A DNA stretch of 25,890 nucleotides. It comes from Oopsacas minuta. Lineage: Eukaryota > Porifera > Hexactinellida > Lyssacinosida > Leucopsacidae. Position numbers and translations under genes: made by a program. A model generated the notes under the pieces. That model was given only the letters and a program-made list of their open reading frames with translations, searched no databases and was not told the DNA's origin. The DNA lies in the NCBI GenBank assembly GCA_024704765.1, contig JAKMXF010000277.1:540978-566867 (forward strand). The letters run 5' to 3'. Shown in pieces: positions 9,912 to 19,531 of the stretch (within the stretch, counting starts at the first letter, position 1; every line of letters begins with the position of its first letter).

Positions 9912-10760
9912 ATGGCGCCAGGATCTTCAGGGATTCCGATCCCACCAATACACGAGACGGATCGAATTGAAGACTGGGAACTTATCTCCAGAGCGTCGGT
10001 AGGGTACATCATAGCAAACGGCGAGGCAGGGGTAAAGACTACAGTAAGCATGATACCCGCGTTCGTGTGTCGAAGGCTAGTCGAGATAGAAGTTTCTAAA
10101 GAAGCCTTGAAGTGCGACAGTCTAGATAGCGCATTCAAGTTGCTCAAGGAACAGTTGGACCTCCCGTGGACGAATATGAAGCAACTAAAAGATTCCATGC
10201 CAAGCATGGCGGCCGGGAGAGCGAGTGGACGACTTCCTGGCGCACTACATAAACAAGCAAAGAGGACAAGGTACCCCATTAGAACGACGTGCGTGACAAT
10301 GACTGCACAACTTCCAAAGGAAGTTCAGGGCAAGGCCAAATCATGGATCGCCGACAATTAGGAAGTAACGGAGGTAATGAGCAGAGAATCCATGATTAAG
10401 GTCAGAGAGTGGCTAACGGAGCGAGAGATAGCTACAGACTTGGGTATCGGGACTTCGACAAGTTTTCGGTACTATATGCTTCACAGACGTCTGAAACGGA
10501 TTTGGGAAAGCGCGGAGTACTTACTGTGAAAACGAGGGAAAAAAGAACGAGGGTCATGAGGTCAAGACCTATGGGTCCGAGCGCGGTCGTGGATAAACAG
10601 GAGCGAGAAGATGTTATACAAGAACGAAAAACTTTCAGGGACCTTCCCGCGGTACATGTGACGTTTGGCAACGAACGTGACATGGGTGGCGGTTTGTCAA
10701 GAAAGGGTTTGTGCCATTTGTGGAAGAAAGGGACACGACTCGTACCTGTGCTCAGCAAGG
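9912..10760 (+). pseudogene. Gypsy gag with zinc knuckle, decayed
   Basis: Gag forms the retrotransposon particle and packages its RNA. The likely start is the ATG at 9912, just after the candidate LTR. The first open part (9912-10361) contains a capsid-like stretch with SRASVGYIIANGEAGVKTTV. After a stop at 10361 the coding signal shifts frame several times through 10409-10783. A nucleocapsid zinc knuckle of the form CX2CX4HX4C is at 10710-10751 (CAICGRKGHDSYLC), which binds RNA in retroelement Gag. It is broken by stops and frameshifts. Assignment as Gag rests on the knuckle and on the position before protease. Confidence 0.65.
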
Positions 10761-10867
10761 CGAGCCACCCAGAACAGCGGTGAAAGGGTTCTCCACGTCC
10801 GAGAAACTACTGTTGAGACGCGTGAAACCTCCGTAATGCTGGACGTGACAGTAGAAGTATCCCCTGT

Positions 10868-12452
10868 GTGGCACTGCTAGATACGGTTGCTAATACTTCA
10901 GGGATTGATACCACAACCCTTCGGAAGCTCATGTTACCTCATCGAGAGAGAAAGAACGAAGGCCAAGTATTTGCTTTAAGGAGAGCAGCCGTATCCGCCT
11001 CAGGTCAGGTAGAAGTTAAAATCGATACCGGAAGCGACCAGCGAGTGCTACAATGCCTGCAAGTAATCGACGTAGGGGATCGGGCATTCATCCTAGGAAG
11101 AGAGTTCCTAGCCAAATTCAATTCAGTCGAGTTCAATTGGGACAGATGTGAGATACGCTTTGGAGACCAATGGAAGCGAGCAAGGGCATTTGTCAACGGG
11201 GGTACCGCACTCAGTCAATCTCAGACCTCCCAAGACACTGAAGTGGACTCGGTTACACTATCGACATGGAATGCGCAAATAGAGGCAAGAATACATTCGG
11301 AGTTCCAACTGGAAGAAAGAAGAGAACCATATAATCTGTTTCAGGAATTCAGCGAGGTATTTGCAGAAAACCCAAAGAAACCGTCGCGTACCAATATTGG
11401 CGAGCATACAATAGATATTGGGGACGCTTAACCAATAAAACAAAGACCACGGAGAATCGTCCTGCGTTGGAAGAAGAAATAAATAAGCAAATCGATGAAA
11501 TGCTGAGAAATGGCGTTTGTCGCCCCTCAAACTCGCCGTGCAGCAGTAATATAATCCTCGTGAAGAAGAAGGACGGAAGTATACATCCCCTATGACTATA
11601 GACTGCTCAACGACCTCACCAAGAGGGACACATACCCAATTCCAGACACACAGACAATTCTAGATAAGTTAGAAAGGAGTGACCAATACTCGTTCAGAGA
11701 CGTTGCATCCGTATACTGGTGAGTACCAGCGCGTAAAGAAGACATTGAAAAGACGGCTTTCAGAACTTATTGTGGGCAATTCGAAACGTTAATGATGCCC
11801 TTTGGCTGTGTAATGCGGTGGGCACCTATCAACGTATAATGGATCAAACCCCTGCGAAAGCCCAGAATACGGAGTCTTATATTGATGACTGCCTGATATA
11901 CTCTAAGGTTTTAGGAAACGCCTGAGCTTTCTTCGCACAGCGATTCAGGGATTCATGTCAGCCAACATACAGCTCTGAGTTGAGAAATGCAGCTTCGGTT
12001 CTTGGGAGGGAAGGTTTCTTAGACATTTGTTAACACTAGACGGGCACCAACCGAACCCCGATCTTGTAGCTAAAATCCGAAATTTCCCCACTCCAACTAC
12101 CATCAAGGGACTCCAGTGGTTTCTAGGGACAATCAATTACTACAGGTCCTATATGCATAGCATGGCCGCAACGGCTGAACCACTAAATATGCTAACACGT
12201 AAGGGCATACCATAGAATTGGACGGCGGACTGCCAGCTTGTATTCGATACGCTCAAAGAGACCTTGGCTACCGATCCGGTCGTGTTACGATATCTTAAGT
12301 GGGGGCAACCATTCATAGTGGAGGCAGGCGCGAGTAGTGTCGCTATCGCAGCGGTTCTCTCTCAGCACGGCCCAACTACAAGAGTACTCAAACCGATGAG
12401 TTACTTTTCATCGGCCCTACTGTATATTGTACAATCCGTATATAGGCTATTT
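10868..12452 (+). pseudogene. Gypsy pol (protease-RT-RNase H start), decayed and truncated
   Basis: An aspartic-protease site reads LLDTVANTSGID (Asp codon at 10880), where DTGA is expected: the glycine is replaced. The frame stays open to 11431 and includes FILGREFLAKF, the protease C-terminal part. Reverse transcriptase follows in shifted frames: EEINKQIDEMLRNGVCRPS (about 11470), a palm region near 11590-11800, and the catalytic YIDD at 11878-11889. The thumb/connection is at 12027-12215 with LQWFLGTINYYRSYM. The RNase H start (12217-12452) carries FIVEAGASSVAIAAVLSQ, with Glu where the first catalytic Asp is usual. Coding ends at the mariner. At least four frameshifts or stops are visible. 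Confidence 0.85.
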
Positions 12453-12453
12453 A

Positions 12454-13745
12454 CGAGGGGCACTCAATAAGTTTTGAGCCTGACTATGTTGCGAGCTCTT
12501 ATATAAGTAAACCATTACTTCTTTCGAATAAACATGGCATAAATCTACTTCGCTGAAAATCTTGTAACTTTATCTTGTATACTTTTCAGATAGCAGTAGT
12601 TTTATTATCTATGGATTCCTTAGTTACCAAATCTTCAATACAGTTATCAAGGCGTGATATTCGTGCGATAATACTTTTTCAGTTCCAACTTTTGTGAACA
12701 ATAAAAGAATGTCACGAAAATTTCTGTACAGCCTTTCCAAATAACAAGGTATCTGCGGCAACAGTGAAAAGATGGTACAGAGAATTTACGTTTGCGAATT
12801 TTCATCTTGAAGACCAACCCCGCCCTGGACCACCACCATACGCTGTTACAGAGGGAATTGTTGAGTCAATTGAAGACATGGTGATAGCAGACCCAAATGT
12901 TACATATGAGAGGATTCAGCACGAGATTGGCATTTCATCCGGGGCAATGCCCACCGTTTTACACCAATCCCTTCAGCTGCATAAACTTTGTGCCCGCTGG
13001 ATCCCACATCAGCTTCATCCTGAACAGAAGCAGAATCGAGTGAAATGGTGCCATGAAATGCTTAAAAAATTCAACAATGGCAACAGTGGAGATGTTTCCA
13101 AGATAATAGCTAGTGATGAAACATGAATCTATCACTATGATCCAGAAACAAAGCAGCAGAGCTGTCAATGGTGCGAAATTGGAGAAGGTCCCCCAACAAA
13201 GGTTCGCAGAACTCAGTACACCAAGAAACAATTTTTTTTAATACAACGCGTGTTAAAACTGTTGTACCTCTTGAACCTGGTACGACAATTAATTCAACCT
13301 GGTACACAGAGAGTTACTTGCCTCTAGTCATAAAGCAATAAATTTACAGCGTCCTGGCACAGGATAAGGGGAACTTTTTTGCACCACGATAATGCCCATT
13401 CTCATACATCAAAAATGACAAGGCAATTCATTGAAGAATCAGGACTACTTATATTGCCACCCCCTTATTCTCCAGATCTAGCACCCTGCGACTTATGGCA
13501 CCTCCTAGAATAAAAACTATCTTAAAGGCAGAAATTCTCATCGAATTCTGAACTTGAGGGGGGCCCTCAAACAAGTAATCGGAGACATCAACGAAAACGA
13601 ATTTCAAGAAGCTATTCAGGCTTTATTTCAACGAATGAACAAGTATATTCAAGCTAAGGGATGCTATTTCGAATAATTACAGTAAAAGTAAATATAGAAT
13701 GATGCTTTTTGATACTTAGGCTCAAATGTTATTGAGTACCCTTCG
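12454..13745 (+). mobile_element. Complete mariner element (mariner-1) in the Gypsy element
   Basis: Inverted repeats of 27 bp lie at 12454-12480 and 13719-13745: CGAGGGGCACTCAATAA... against CGAAGGGTACTCAATAA..., 23 of 27 identical. Both ends are flanked by TA (12452-12453 and 13746-13747), the mariner target duplication. The total is 1292 bp, the standard mariner size, with one transposase gene on the plus strand. It interrupts the Gypsy RNase H region, so it arrived later. Confidence 0.92.
12611..13676 (+). pseudogene. mariner-1 transposase, near full length
   Basis: From the ATG at 12611 the frame runs to 13126 with a single internal TGA (about 12695). It holds the helix-turn-helix region with TVKRWYREF and the linker DQPRPGPPP, then HPEQKQNRVKWCHEML. 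The next TGA (13124-13126) falls where mariners have Trp after the first catalytic Asp: SDET-stop-IYHYDPE. Small frameshifts follow. The second Asp is in HHDNAHSH (13388) and the third in PYSPDLAPCD (13490), in frame with each other. The spacing is 33 residues, one fewer than the mariner D34D. The C-terminus ends QAKGCYFE with a stop at 13674-13676. The length matches the family (about 350 residues) and the copy is inactive. Confidence 0.88.
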
Positions 13746-13747
13746 TA

Positions 13748-15228
13748 GGCTAGAATGTAATGTAATTTGTGAATTATTGTCAATAAATGACCATTTTTCC
13801 ATTCGAAAAGTGGTGTTTCTTCTTCCTCGATTTCCTAGAAACTTTTGAGTAGCCATTTTCCCATTTCTCAAAATGTATTACTCGGCTTGTAGATAAGCTA
13901 GATTCAAAAAACAACGGGATTAGGGAGACCTCACACCCCTGAGAAAACAAAGTTGAAAGGACTTCGTTTTATGTTGAAAAGTAATAATTATTGAACTTTC
14001 GAAATTTCTAGCCTGGATATATTGATGGACAAAGTAGAGTGAGGTATATGGTTGGTTCATGCAATAAATCGAAATTCTAGTCAACTTAATTTTCTTTATG
14101 GGCAATTTCAAACAAATAGCTATGTCGATTCACTTATATACTTGCTCAACTTTTTCATAATATATTTTGAAAATTTAAATTTTTTCCAATTTTTTCCATT
14201 TTTATATTGTTATAATATTATTGCATTTTTGGATACTAGACGATGATCCAATACCATAGTAAAAAATTTAAAGAGATCGATAAACTAGAAGTTATCGAAG
14301 CTATCTAAATCATACTCACCCCTTAATGCCGAAGTGTTACGTTCGTAATGAAAAGGAACACTACAATTTACCACTTCATTATAATCAATTCCCTCACCAA
14401 GAAGGAGATTTTAGCACCTTTTTGATGTCATGAACCCATTTTCCAGGCAGTATTCGGTTAAGTGGGGAAAAATGGGTTAATTTTGACACATTGGTTAATT
14501 CGGAAATACACAGTATTTATTTAATTGCTTTGACCATTATAGCTGCATGTTACCAACAGTTATTGTAAGAGAAGTTCAATTTGGCTTGAGAAACTCAATA
14601 AGTATTTTGAGTACTGGAAATATTGCGAAATCTTTTACTTAGACCCTCCTGTAAAGAATAACTGACTTAGTTCTTGTTCTGTTGATACACCTTGTACTAT
14701 TTGTAAAGAAGCGTAATTCATTGTTCCTAGATTCTTGAGATGTACTAAATTATTTTTATATGCTTCTCTTAGTATCTATGCAATCATTAAATGCTTTGTT
14801 CATAATCTCAAATTTTAAAACTTTTGTAGAAAGCATCACTGTATGGGACGATCGAACGTGCTTCAATATGTACGGCTAACCGGTTACCCGCTGCAATTAT
14901 TAGTTAATAAAATTCAGGCTTTTGAGAAATTTAAAATATCCATCCATATAACTATCAAAGATACAATAACTCTCGGTATATAGTATATCCAGGGTTCACC
15001 AGTACTCTCAGCTGAGAATCTCATTTTATCGCGAGGCTCATGATTTAGTATTTGTTTTTTATGAAAAGACCAGGGATTTTGTTGTATATGCTTACTGAAA
15101 ATCGCGTGACATACACAAGATCGTGAGAGTCGAGAACCCTGGGTCTTCTCAAGATTTTAATAGGAAATTTTCAAGATCTTTATACTATTATATCAATCTT
15201 TGTATTGTTGTTGTATGGATTGCCTTCT
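13748..15228. other. AT-rich stretch upstream of the AP-2 mu exon
   Basis: No continuation of the Gypsy element and no coding exon is recognised. A 5'-UTR exon and promoter for the AP-2 mu gene might lie here or further away, but no convincing promoter or 5' splice site could be singled out. The short frames at 13920-14246 are low-complexity. Confidence 0.4.
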
Positions 15229-15250
15229 ATTCTTTATTATTTATTTGTAG
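15229..15250 (+). other. Candidate 3' splice site before the AP-2 mu start
   Basis: A T-rich tract (TTCTATTCTTTATTATTTAT) runs into TTTGTAG at 15250. The AP-2 mu ATG follows five bases later (15255). This is a good polypyrimidine-AG acceptor and implies an intron in the 5' UTR. Confidence 0.6.
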
Positions 15251-15254
15251 AGAT

Positions 15255-16037
15255 ATGATTGGTGGTGTTTTTATTTATAATTTCAAAGGTGAAGTATTAA
15301 TTAGTAGACAATATCGAGATGATATATCACGTCAAGCAGCTGATGCTTTTAGAGTTACTGTAATACATGCTCGACAAGCAATCCGCTCTCCTGTTGTAAG
15401 CATCGCTCGTATAAATTTTTGTTGGATGAAGCGAAATAACGTTTGGATTGCTGCTGCAAGTAAGCAAAACTTACACGTTGCGCTAGTATTTGAATTATTG
15501 AACAAGTTACTTGATCTCTTTTCCTCATATTTTGGATCAGTTTCAGATGAATCTATCAAAAACAACTTCGTTTTGATTTATGAATTGTTGGATGAAGTTT
15601 TGGATTTTGGTTATCCTCAGCGAACTGACGTGGCTACATTAAAGAGTCTGATTACCCAAACTGGAACAAAAATTGGAACTATCGAAGAACAGCGTGAAAT
15701 TACTAAGGAACTCACTGGACAAATTGGTTGGCGGAAAGAAAATATTAAATATAAGAAAAATGAATTATTTCTAGACGTTCTAGAAGATGTTAATTTGTTG
15801 ATGTCTGCTCAGGGCCAGGTACTTTCAAATCATGTATCTGGTCGTGTTGTTATGAAATCATACCTCTCTGGAATGCCAGAATGCAAGTTTGGTATGAATG
15901 ATAAGATAATGTTGGAGAAACATTCTAAACCACAAACTATGGATGGACCAAAGAAATCTCAAACAGGTTTGAATACAATTATTATATTCTTTTTGATTCA
16001 TGCCAGAAAGTCGCATTGGAATGCTAATACAGCATAA
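15255..16037 (+). CDS. AP2M1: AP-2 complex subunit mu, N-terminal half (single exon)
   Basis: AP-2 mu is the medium subunit of the plasma-membrane clathrin adaptor. It selects tyrosine-motif cargo and binds PIP2 during endocytosis. The start [18 protein letters not shown] is the conserved family N-terminus, so 15255 is preferred over the upstream in-frame ATG at 15123. Residues 1-140 form the longin-like domain, including [20 protein letters not shown]. Thr154 in LTGQIGW matches the regulatory phosphothreonine. The mu-homology domain begins near 165 with NELFLDVLE, where F172 and D174 match the cargo-pocket residues, and [18 protein letters not shown] follows. Similarity stops at residue 238 (KKSQT), at ACAG|GTTTGA, a plausible 5' splice site (15966/15967). 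The remaining 23 codons look like intron read-through. The family length is about 435, so the C-terminal half is missing from the window. Gene, retained partial duplicate and pseudogene are all possible. Confidence 0.9.
   Translation: MIGGVFIYNFKGEVLISRQYRDDISRQAADAFRVTVIHARQAIRSPVVSIARINFCWMKRNNVWIAAASKQNLHVALVFELLNKLLDLFSSYFGSVSDESIKNNFVLIYELLDEVLDFGYPQRTDVATLKSLITQTGTKIGTIEEQREITKELTGQIGWRKENIKYKKNELFLDVLEDVNLLMSAQGQVLSNHVSGRVVMKSYLSGMPECKFGMNDKIMLEKHSKPQTMDGPKKSQTGLNTIIIFFLIHARKSHWNANTA
15967..15972 (+). other. Candidate 5' splice site ending the AP-2 mu exon
   Basis: ACAG|GTTTGA at 15963-15972 has the invariant GT and a G at +5. It falls exactly where AP-2 mu similarity ends. It would make a phase-1 intron after a 716-bp exon (15251-15966). 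Confidence 0.45.
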
Positions 16038-16039
16038 TA

Positions 16040-16145
16040 AATAGGGGAAAGGGCCTAAGTTGTATAATACGTGTATAACATATATTACGTATTAACTGTA
16101 CAATACGTTTTACGTGATATTTTGAACATGTTATACGTCTAGAGT
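16040..16145. other. TATACGT-rich spacer
   Basis: TATAATACGTGTATAA, ATTACGTATTAA, CAATACGTTTTACGTG and GTTATACGTC form several overlapping short palindromes around ACGT in 100 bp. No function can be assigned. Confidence 0.3.
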
Positions 16146-16149
16146 CTAG

Positions 16150-16443
16150 ACTAATCTCGAATTAAGAGATTTGACTTTGTTAGACTTGGATAAATCAAAT
16201 TATTTTCATGTATTATATAAATTGGCCAACTCTGCTGAGATTTCTCTTAACACTTTGAGAACTACTGTTTTCATGCAAAATATCTTTGTAGAAATCAGTC
16301 TAATACAAGTTGGGTACCAAAAAGTGGCGATTGAAAGCATAAAACGTATTAAACATCTTACGGAAATCATAGGTGTAGATAGGCCTGGTCATACCTGGGC
16401 AATGGCTCTGTACTTTACTCAGCTGGCCAAAAATGTTTTCTGA
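16150..16443 (+). CDS. Unassigned coding-looking ORF
   Basis: Ninety-seven codons are open between stops, with no ATG near the beginning; it reads TNLELRDLTLLDLDKSNYFH at its start. The rest is a mixed, helix-forming sequence (TLRTTVFMQNIFVEISLIQV, SIKRIKHLTEIIGVDRPGH, ALYFTQLAKNVF) with a natural stop. The composition is more protein-like than other frames nearby. I do not recognise the family. It may be an internal or terminal exon, a fossil coding fragment or chance. It lies on the same strand as the AP-2 mu exon, 110 bp after its ORF, but its sequence does not match AP-2 mu. Confidence 0.35.
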   Translation, partial: TNLELRDLTLLDLDKSNYFHVLYKLANSAEISLNTLRTTVFMQNIFVEISLIQVGYQKVAIESIKRIKHLTEIIGVDRPGHTWAMALYFTQLAKNVF

Positions 16444-17034
16444 TTAATTGATTTTGATAACTTTGCAATCTTAATATTCAGTGCATTGATTAATTTGTGT
16501 TTTCATGTTCAACACAATTTTAATTATTGATTGTTCACGAATGCCAGTAGTTTCTAAATCATTGAAATAATATCTTATTAGTGTATTTATCCACTCTCTA
16601 CCTCAATAATCGAAAACTGTGGTTACATATTGTATTACTGGATGAAAATATTGTGTTTGATTCATGCCGAACTCATAATTCTCACTATAGTGTAGGCTGA
16701 TCTGTAGGCTTGTTCGAAATTTTTGTGATGAGTGATTGTTATACCTTGTTGGAAATCCTATGCCTTGTCACATGACATAGGGTTCACAAAAATAGCAATT
16801 AGTCTCACCATGCGGAAACAATTTATTTGTCATTTTTGAAATATACGGAGGGAAATGGCTGAAGGGTATGACACAATTTGTGGCTGCTGTAGTTATTATG
16901 GACCCGTCTGTTGAATGCAAGAGGACACCGCAGAGCCACAATTTGCATTTAGACTTTGGCATGACCTTCGTTATATCCGGCTTACTACTATTCGAAACCA
17001 TGGATTAATTGAAGAACATTTCATTTGATAGGCA
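16444..17034. other. Non-coding stretch
   Basis: Nothing recognised. A minus-strand frame at 16768-17001 (77 codons, six cysteines) has no known motif and no coding support beyond being open. Confidence 0.35.
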
Positions 17035-17041
17035 ATAATAT

Positions 17042-17495
17042 ACGGGCGCGTGCATTGGTTCAAATTCGTATGTATGCATTAGCCCAAATTTCATATGTTT
17101 GCATTAGCCAAATGTCAAGATCGGTTTCAATCCAAATATTTGGTGATCGAATCCATTTATTCACGAGGAAATATAGTCATTTACTTATGTTGTTTTGAAT
17201 ATCAAAACTCTCAACAACTCACACCCTCCTCAGATCCAACTCGAATCCAATCAAACACCACACCAGTTTTCCAAATAGTCTACTGAAATGCTCATCTTCT
17301 CAGCTCAAGCCAATCTAGCTAAATAATCCAAGAAAATTGTCAACTCTAGCACCTTCCAACGTGGGTTCTAAGTACTCTCAGCAACTCACAGCCTGCTCCA
17401 GATCCAACTCACGCAAACATCAAAAATTTGGACTAATACCGATTTTCCTATTTGGACTAACGCATGCATACAAATTTGACTAACGACGCGCCCCC
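17042..17495. mobile_element. MITE with about 45-bp inverted ends
   Basis: GGGCGCGTGCATTGG... from 17044 pairs with GGGCGCGTCGTTAGT... read inward from 17493. The similarity continues for about 45 bp through GTATG-ATGC-TTAG-CCAAAT. ATAATAT occurs directly outside on both sides (17035-17041 and 17496-17502), so a 7-8 bp target duplication is likely. Inside are two direct repeats of about 50 bp (17200-17258 and 17374-17428) sharing CTCTCA-CAACTCACA and AGATCCAACTC. It has no coding capacity. The superfamily is uncertain; an 8-bp duplication would favour hAT and 9 bp Mutator. Confidence 0.72.
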
Positions 17496-17765
17496 ATAAT
17501 ATCATTCACGATAATACAAAATAGGTTCATTTTGGCCCGAATACATGTATTGTTGTTAGTTAATAATTAACACAAACTATGTCATTCCGACTTGTCCCAG
17601 TTCGAAATGACGTCATCTGATTGGCTAAAACGGGAATATTGTGAAACATACGCCTTTATCAAGCTCTGTCAAATAATCAATATATATCACTTCGTCGACT
17701 CTAAAATATCACCTATTGATCCAAGGATGTTTCATGCAAGCTTTCATAAAATTGGCACAATAAAG

Positions 17766-18066
17766 TTCTCAGGTTCCAGAGTTATAATAGTGACCATAGA
17801 TGACACATTTTGTTAATATCCACCTATAACTTGACAACCTTTAATGTTATGGCCAATCATCTTGCAAACATATTGTATACCCGACTTCAAGATTGCATCA
17901 TAATTATCAGAGATATCATAACAAAATGTATTATCAGGGTATGGGAAGTCGGTTATATACCATACGTTTGCAGATGATTGGCCATAACATTATGGTTGTC
18001 AAGTTATAGGTGGATATTAACAGAAATGTGACATCATAGTCACTACTACAACTCTGGACCTGAGAA
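17766..18066. repeat. Foldback element 1 (about 300-bp palindrome)
   Basis: CACCTATAACTTGACAACC at 17821-17839 is the exact reverse complement of 17994-18012. TTCTCAGG and CCTGAGAA pair at the outer edge. Everything between folds onto itself around about 17916 with scattered mismatches. It is related in sequence to foldback element 2: for example, the GATTGC-TCATAAT...GAGATATCA block near 17900 recurs near 18995. A transcript would form a long hairpin. The frame 17592-17816 overlaps its left arm and is not a gene. Confidence 0.85.
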
Positions 18067-18408
18067 TTCACTTCAAATTATCAGTGATCATCCAGCTAGG
18101 AGTTGCAAGTGCATGATGCTAAAGCTAAGCTATCGGACAAGTAATTTGGGTATATAGTTACTTTTATAACTTAATTTACCCCACGTCATGAGATCAGCTA
18201 ATCTAAATGGGTCGTAGAAGTGGTCATATACCCGAAAATCCTTCATGCGATTACAAACATGTGGCCTGGTAGAATTTCAGTCCTGGATTTGAATGTGAGG
18301 AGGTATGGCAGGTAACATTCTTACACGTATATCCCTATTCCCACTTTTTTCCAAATATATTTATCTTTTAATTTAGAGCCCCAATGTAAGGCGCCGTCAA
18401 TTTTAACA
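18067..18408. other. Spacer between the two foldback elements
   Basis: AT-rich, with no gene or clear repeat. It may contain a diverged outer arm of foldback 1. Confidence 0.4.
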
Positions 18409-19531
18409 GTCAGAATTATATATACTATAGCACAACCTTCACTATATAAGGCCTACCATCAACCTCGAATCTTTGGACTAGGGATATAGTAATGTACGGT
18501 TTATTTTATATTAGTATATAGAATGATCTCATATTGCACAAACAGTTCTTTTATGCCCAAATTAATGTATAACTTATATGTAGAATATCATGTGCCCAGA
18601 TCCAAAAGGTAAAAATATTTCAATATGTACCAATTGCTTTGCTTAGTTAGGAGTTAATGGGCCAACCTTTGATGAGCTGTAGAATGTTAAATATCGCATC
18701 TTTGACTTCAATTTAATTTACGAAATGATGTAGGATGCTTTTGTAAACATTTTTAAAGGGCTGTCATGATAAAGTTGGCAGACTTTTGAGTTGCAGTGGT
18801 GACAATGGATTGTAATAATTTGTCAACATCCATTTATAAGTCAAAAACCCTCAATAATACTCAAAAGATCACTATTGCCAATTTATAGGATACACCCAAT
18901 TCCCATACCCCTGTCATATATTTTGATATGATATCTACAAGGATTATCGCATATTCATCAATAAAGCCCTATATCGTAATATTCAGGATTGCGTCATAAT
19001 AGTATGAGATATCACATCAACATGTACTATAAGGGATTGGAAATCGGATATGCTATTAATCGGCAAAAGCGAATTTTGTTATCATTGAGGCTTTTCGACT
19101 TATAAATGGATCTTGACAAATTATTACCATCCATTCTCACCACTGTAACTCAAAGACCTGACAACTTTGTCATGACATATCTTTAATATGTTTTACAAGA
19201 GCATCTATACATCATTTCGTACATTATGTTTGAAATCAAAGATGCGATATTTGACGTTCTACAGCTCATCAAAGATTGGGTCATATTCTCGAAATAATGT
19301 TTACAAAGGAAAGAAATTAGCACGTTTTGAAATATCTTTTTGTTTAGATACATGATATTCTACAAATCAGTGACACATTTACTTGGGTATAAATTTACTG
19401 TTTGTGCGATATGAACCATTCTTTATACTAATAGAATATTTACCGCACACTAAGCCATTCCTGGTGCATCTGATGGTAGGCCTTATATAGAGATGGCTAT
19501 GACTATACGTATGCATAAATTTTATTCTGAC
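18409..19531. repeat. Foldback element 2 (about 1.1-kb palindrome)
   Basis: Two arms of about 550 bp are inverted around about 18968. GTCAGAAT (18409) pairs with ATTCTGAC (ending 19531). CTATATAAGGCCTACCATC (18442-18460) pairs exactly with 19472-19490. A 46-bp block at 18667 pairs with one ending at 19274 at 42 of 46 positions. The block around 18800-18860 pairs with 19080-19140 at a high level. Pairing reaches almost to the centre, so the spacer is very short. No ORF of note is present. This could be a foldback transposon or a MITE made almost wholly of terminal repeats. Confidence 0.88.

Larger units (their letters stand above)
9723..12453 (+). mobile_element. Ty3/Gypsy LTR retrotransposon, 5' fragment
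   Basis: gag, protease, reverse transcriptase and the start of RNase H lie in the order used by Ty3/Gypsy elements, which copy themselves through RNA and reverse transcription. Base composition (about half GC) is distinctly richer than the surrounding DNA, as in an independently evolving element. Coding similarity ends at the mariner insertion (12453). I found no RNase H remainder, integrase or 3' LTR beyond the mariner at 13748, so the 3' half is missing or unrecognisable. Several frameshifts and stops make it inactive. Confidence 0.85.

Noticed and set aside
12694-13126. TGA read as tryptophan (recoding)
   Set aside because: It is limited to a dead transposon. Other elements carry all three stops, and the AP-2 mu frame gives no support for an altered code.
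15123-15254. Upstream in-frame ATG as the true AP-2 mu start
   Set aside because: The 44-residue extension is not in the family, is hydrophobic, and overlaps the polypyrimidine tract and AG of a 3' splice site.
15255-16037. Processed retrocopy of AP-2 mu
   Set aside because: There is no poly(A) tract, the similarity begins and ends at splice-like sites, and the 3' rather than the 5' half is missing, unlike typical 5'-truncated retrocopies. Not fully excluded.
16768-17001. Cysteine-containing minus-strand ORF as a small secreted protein
   Set aside because: It has no signal peptide and no family pattern; the cysteines are irregular.
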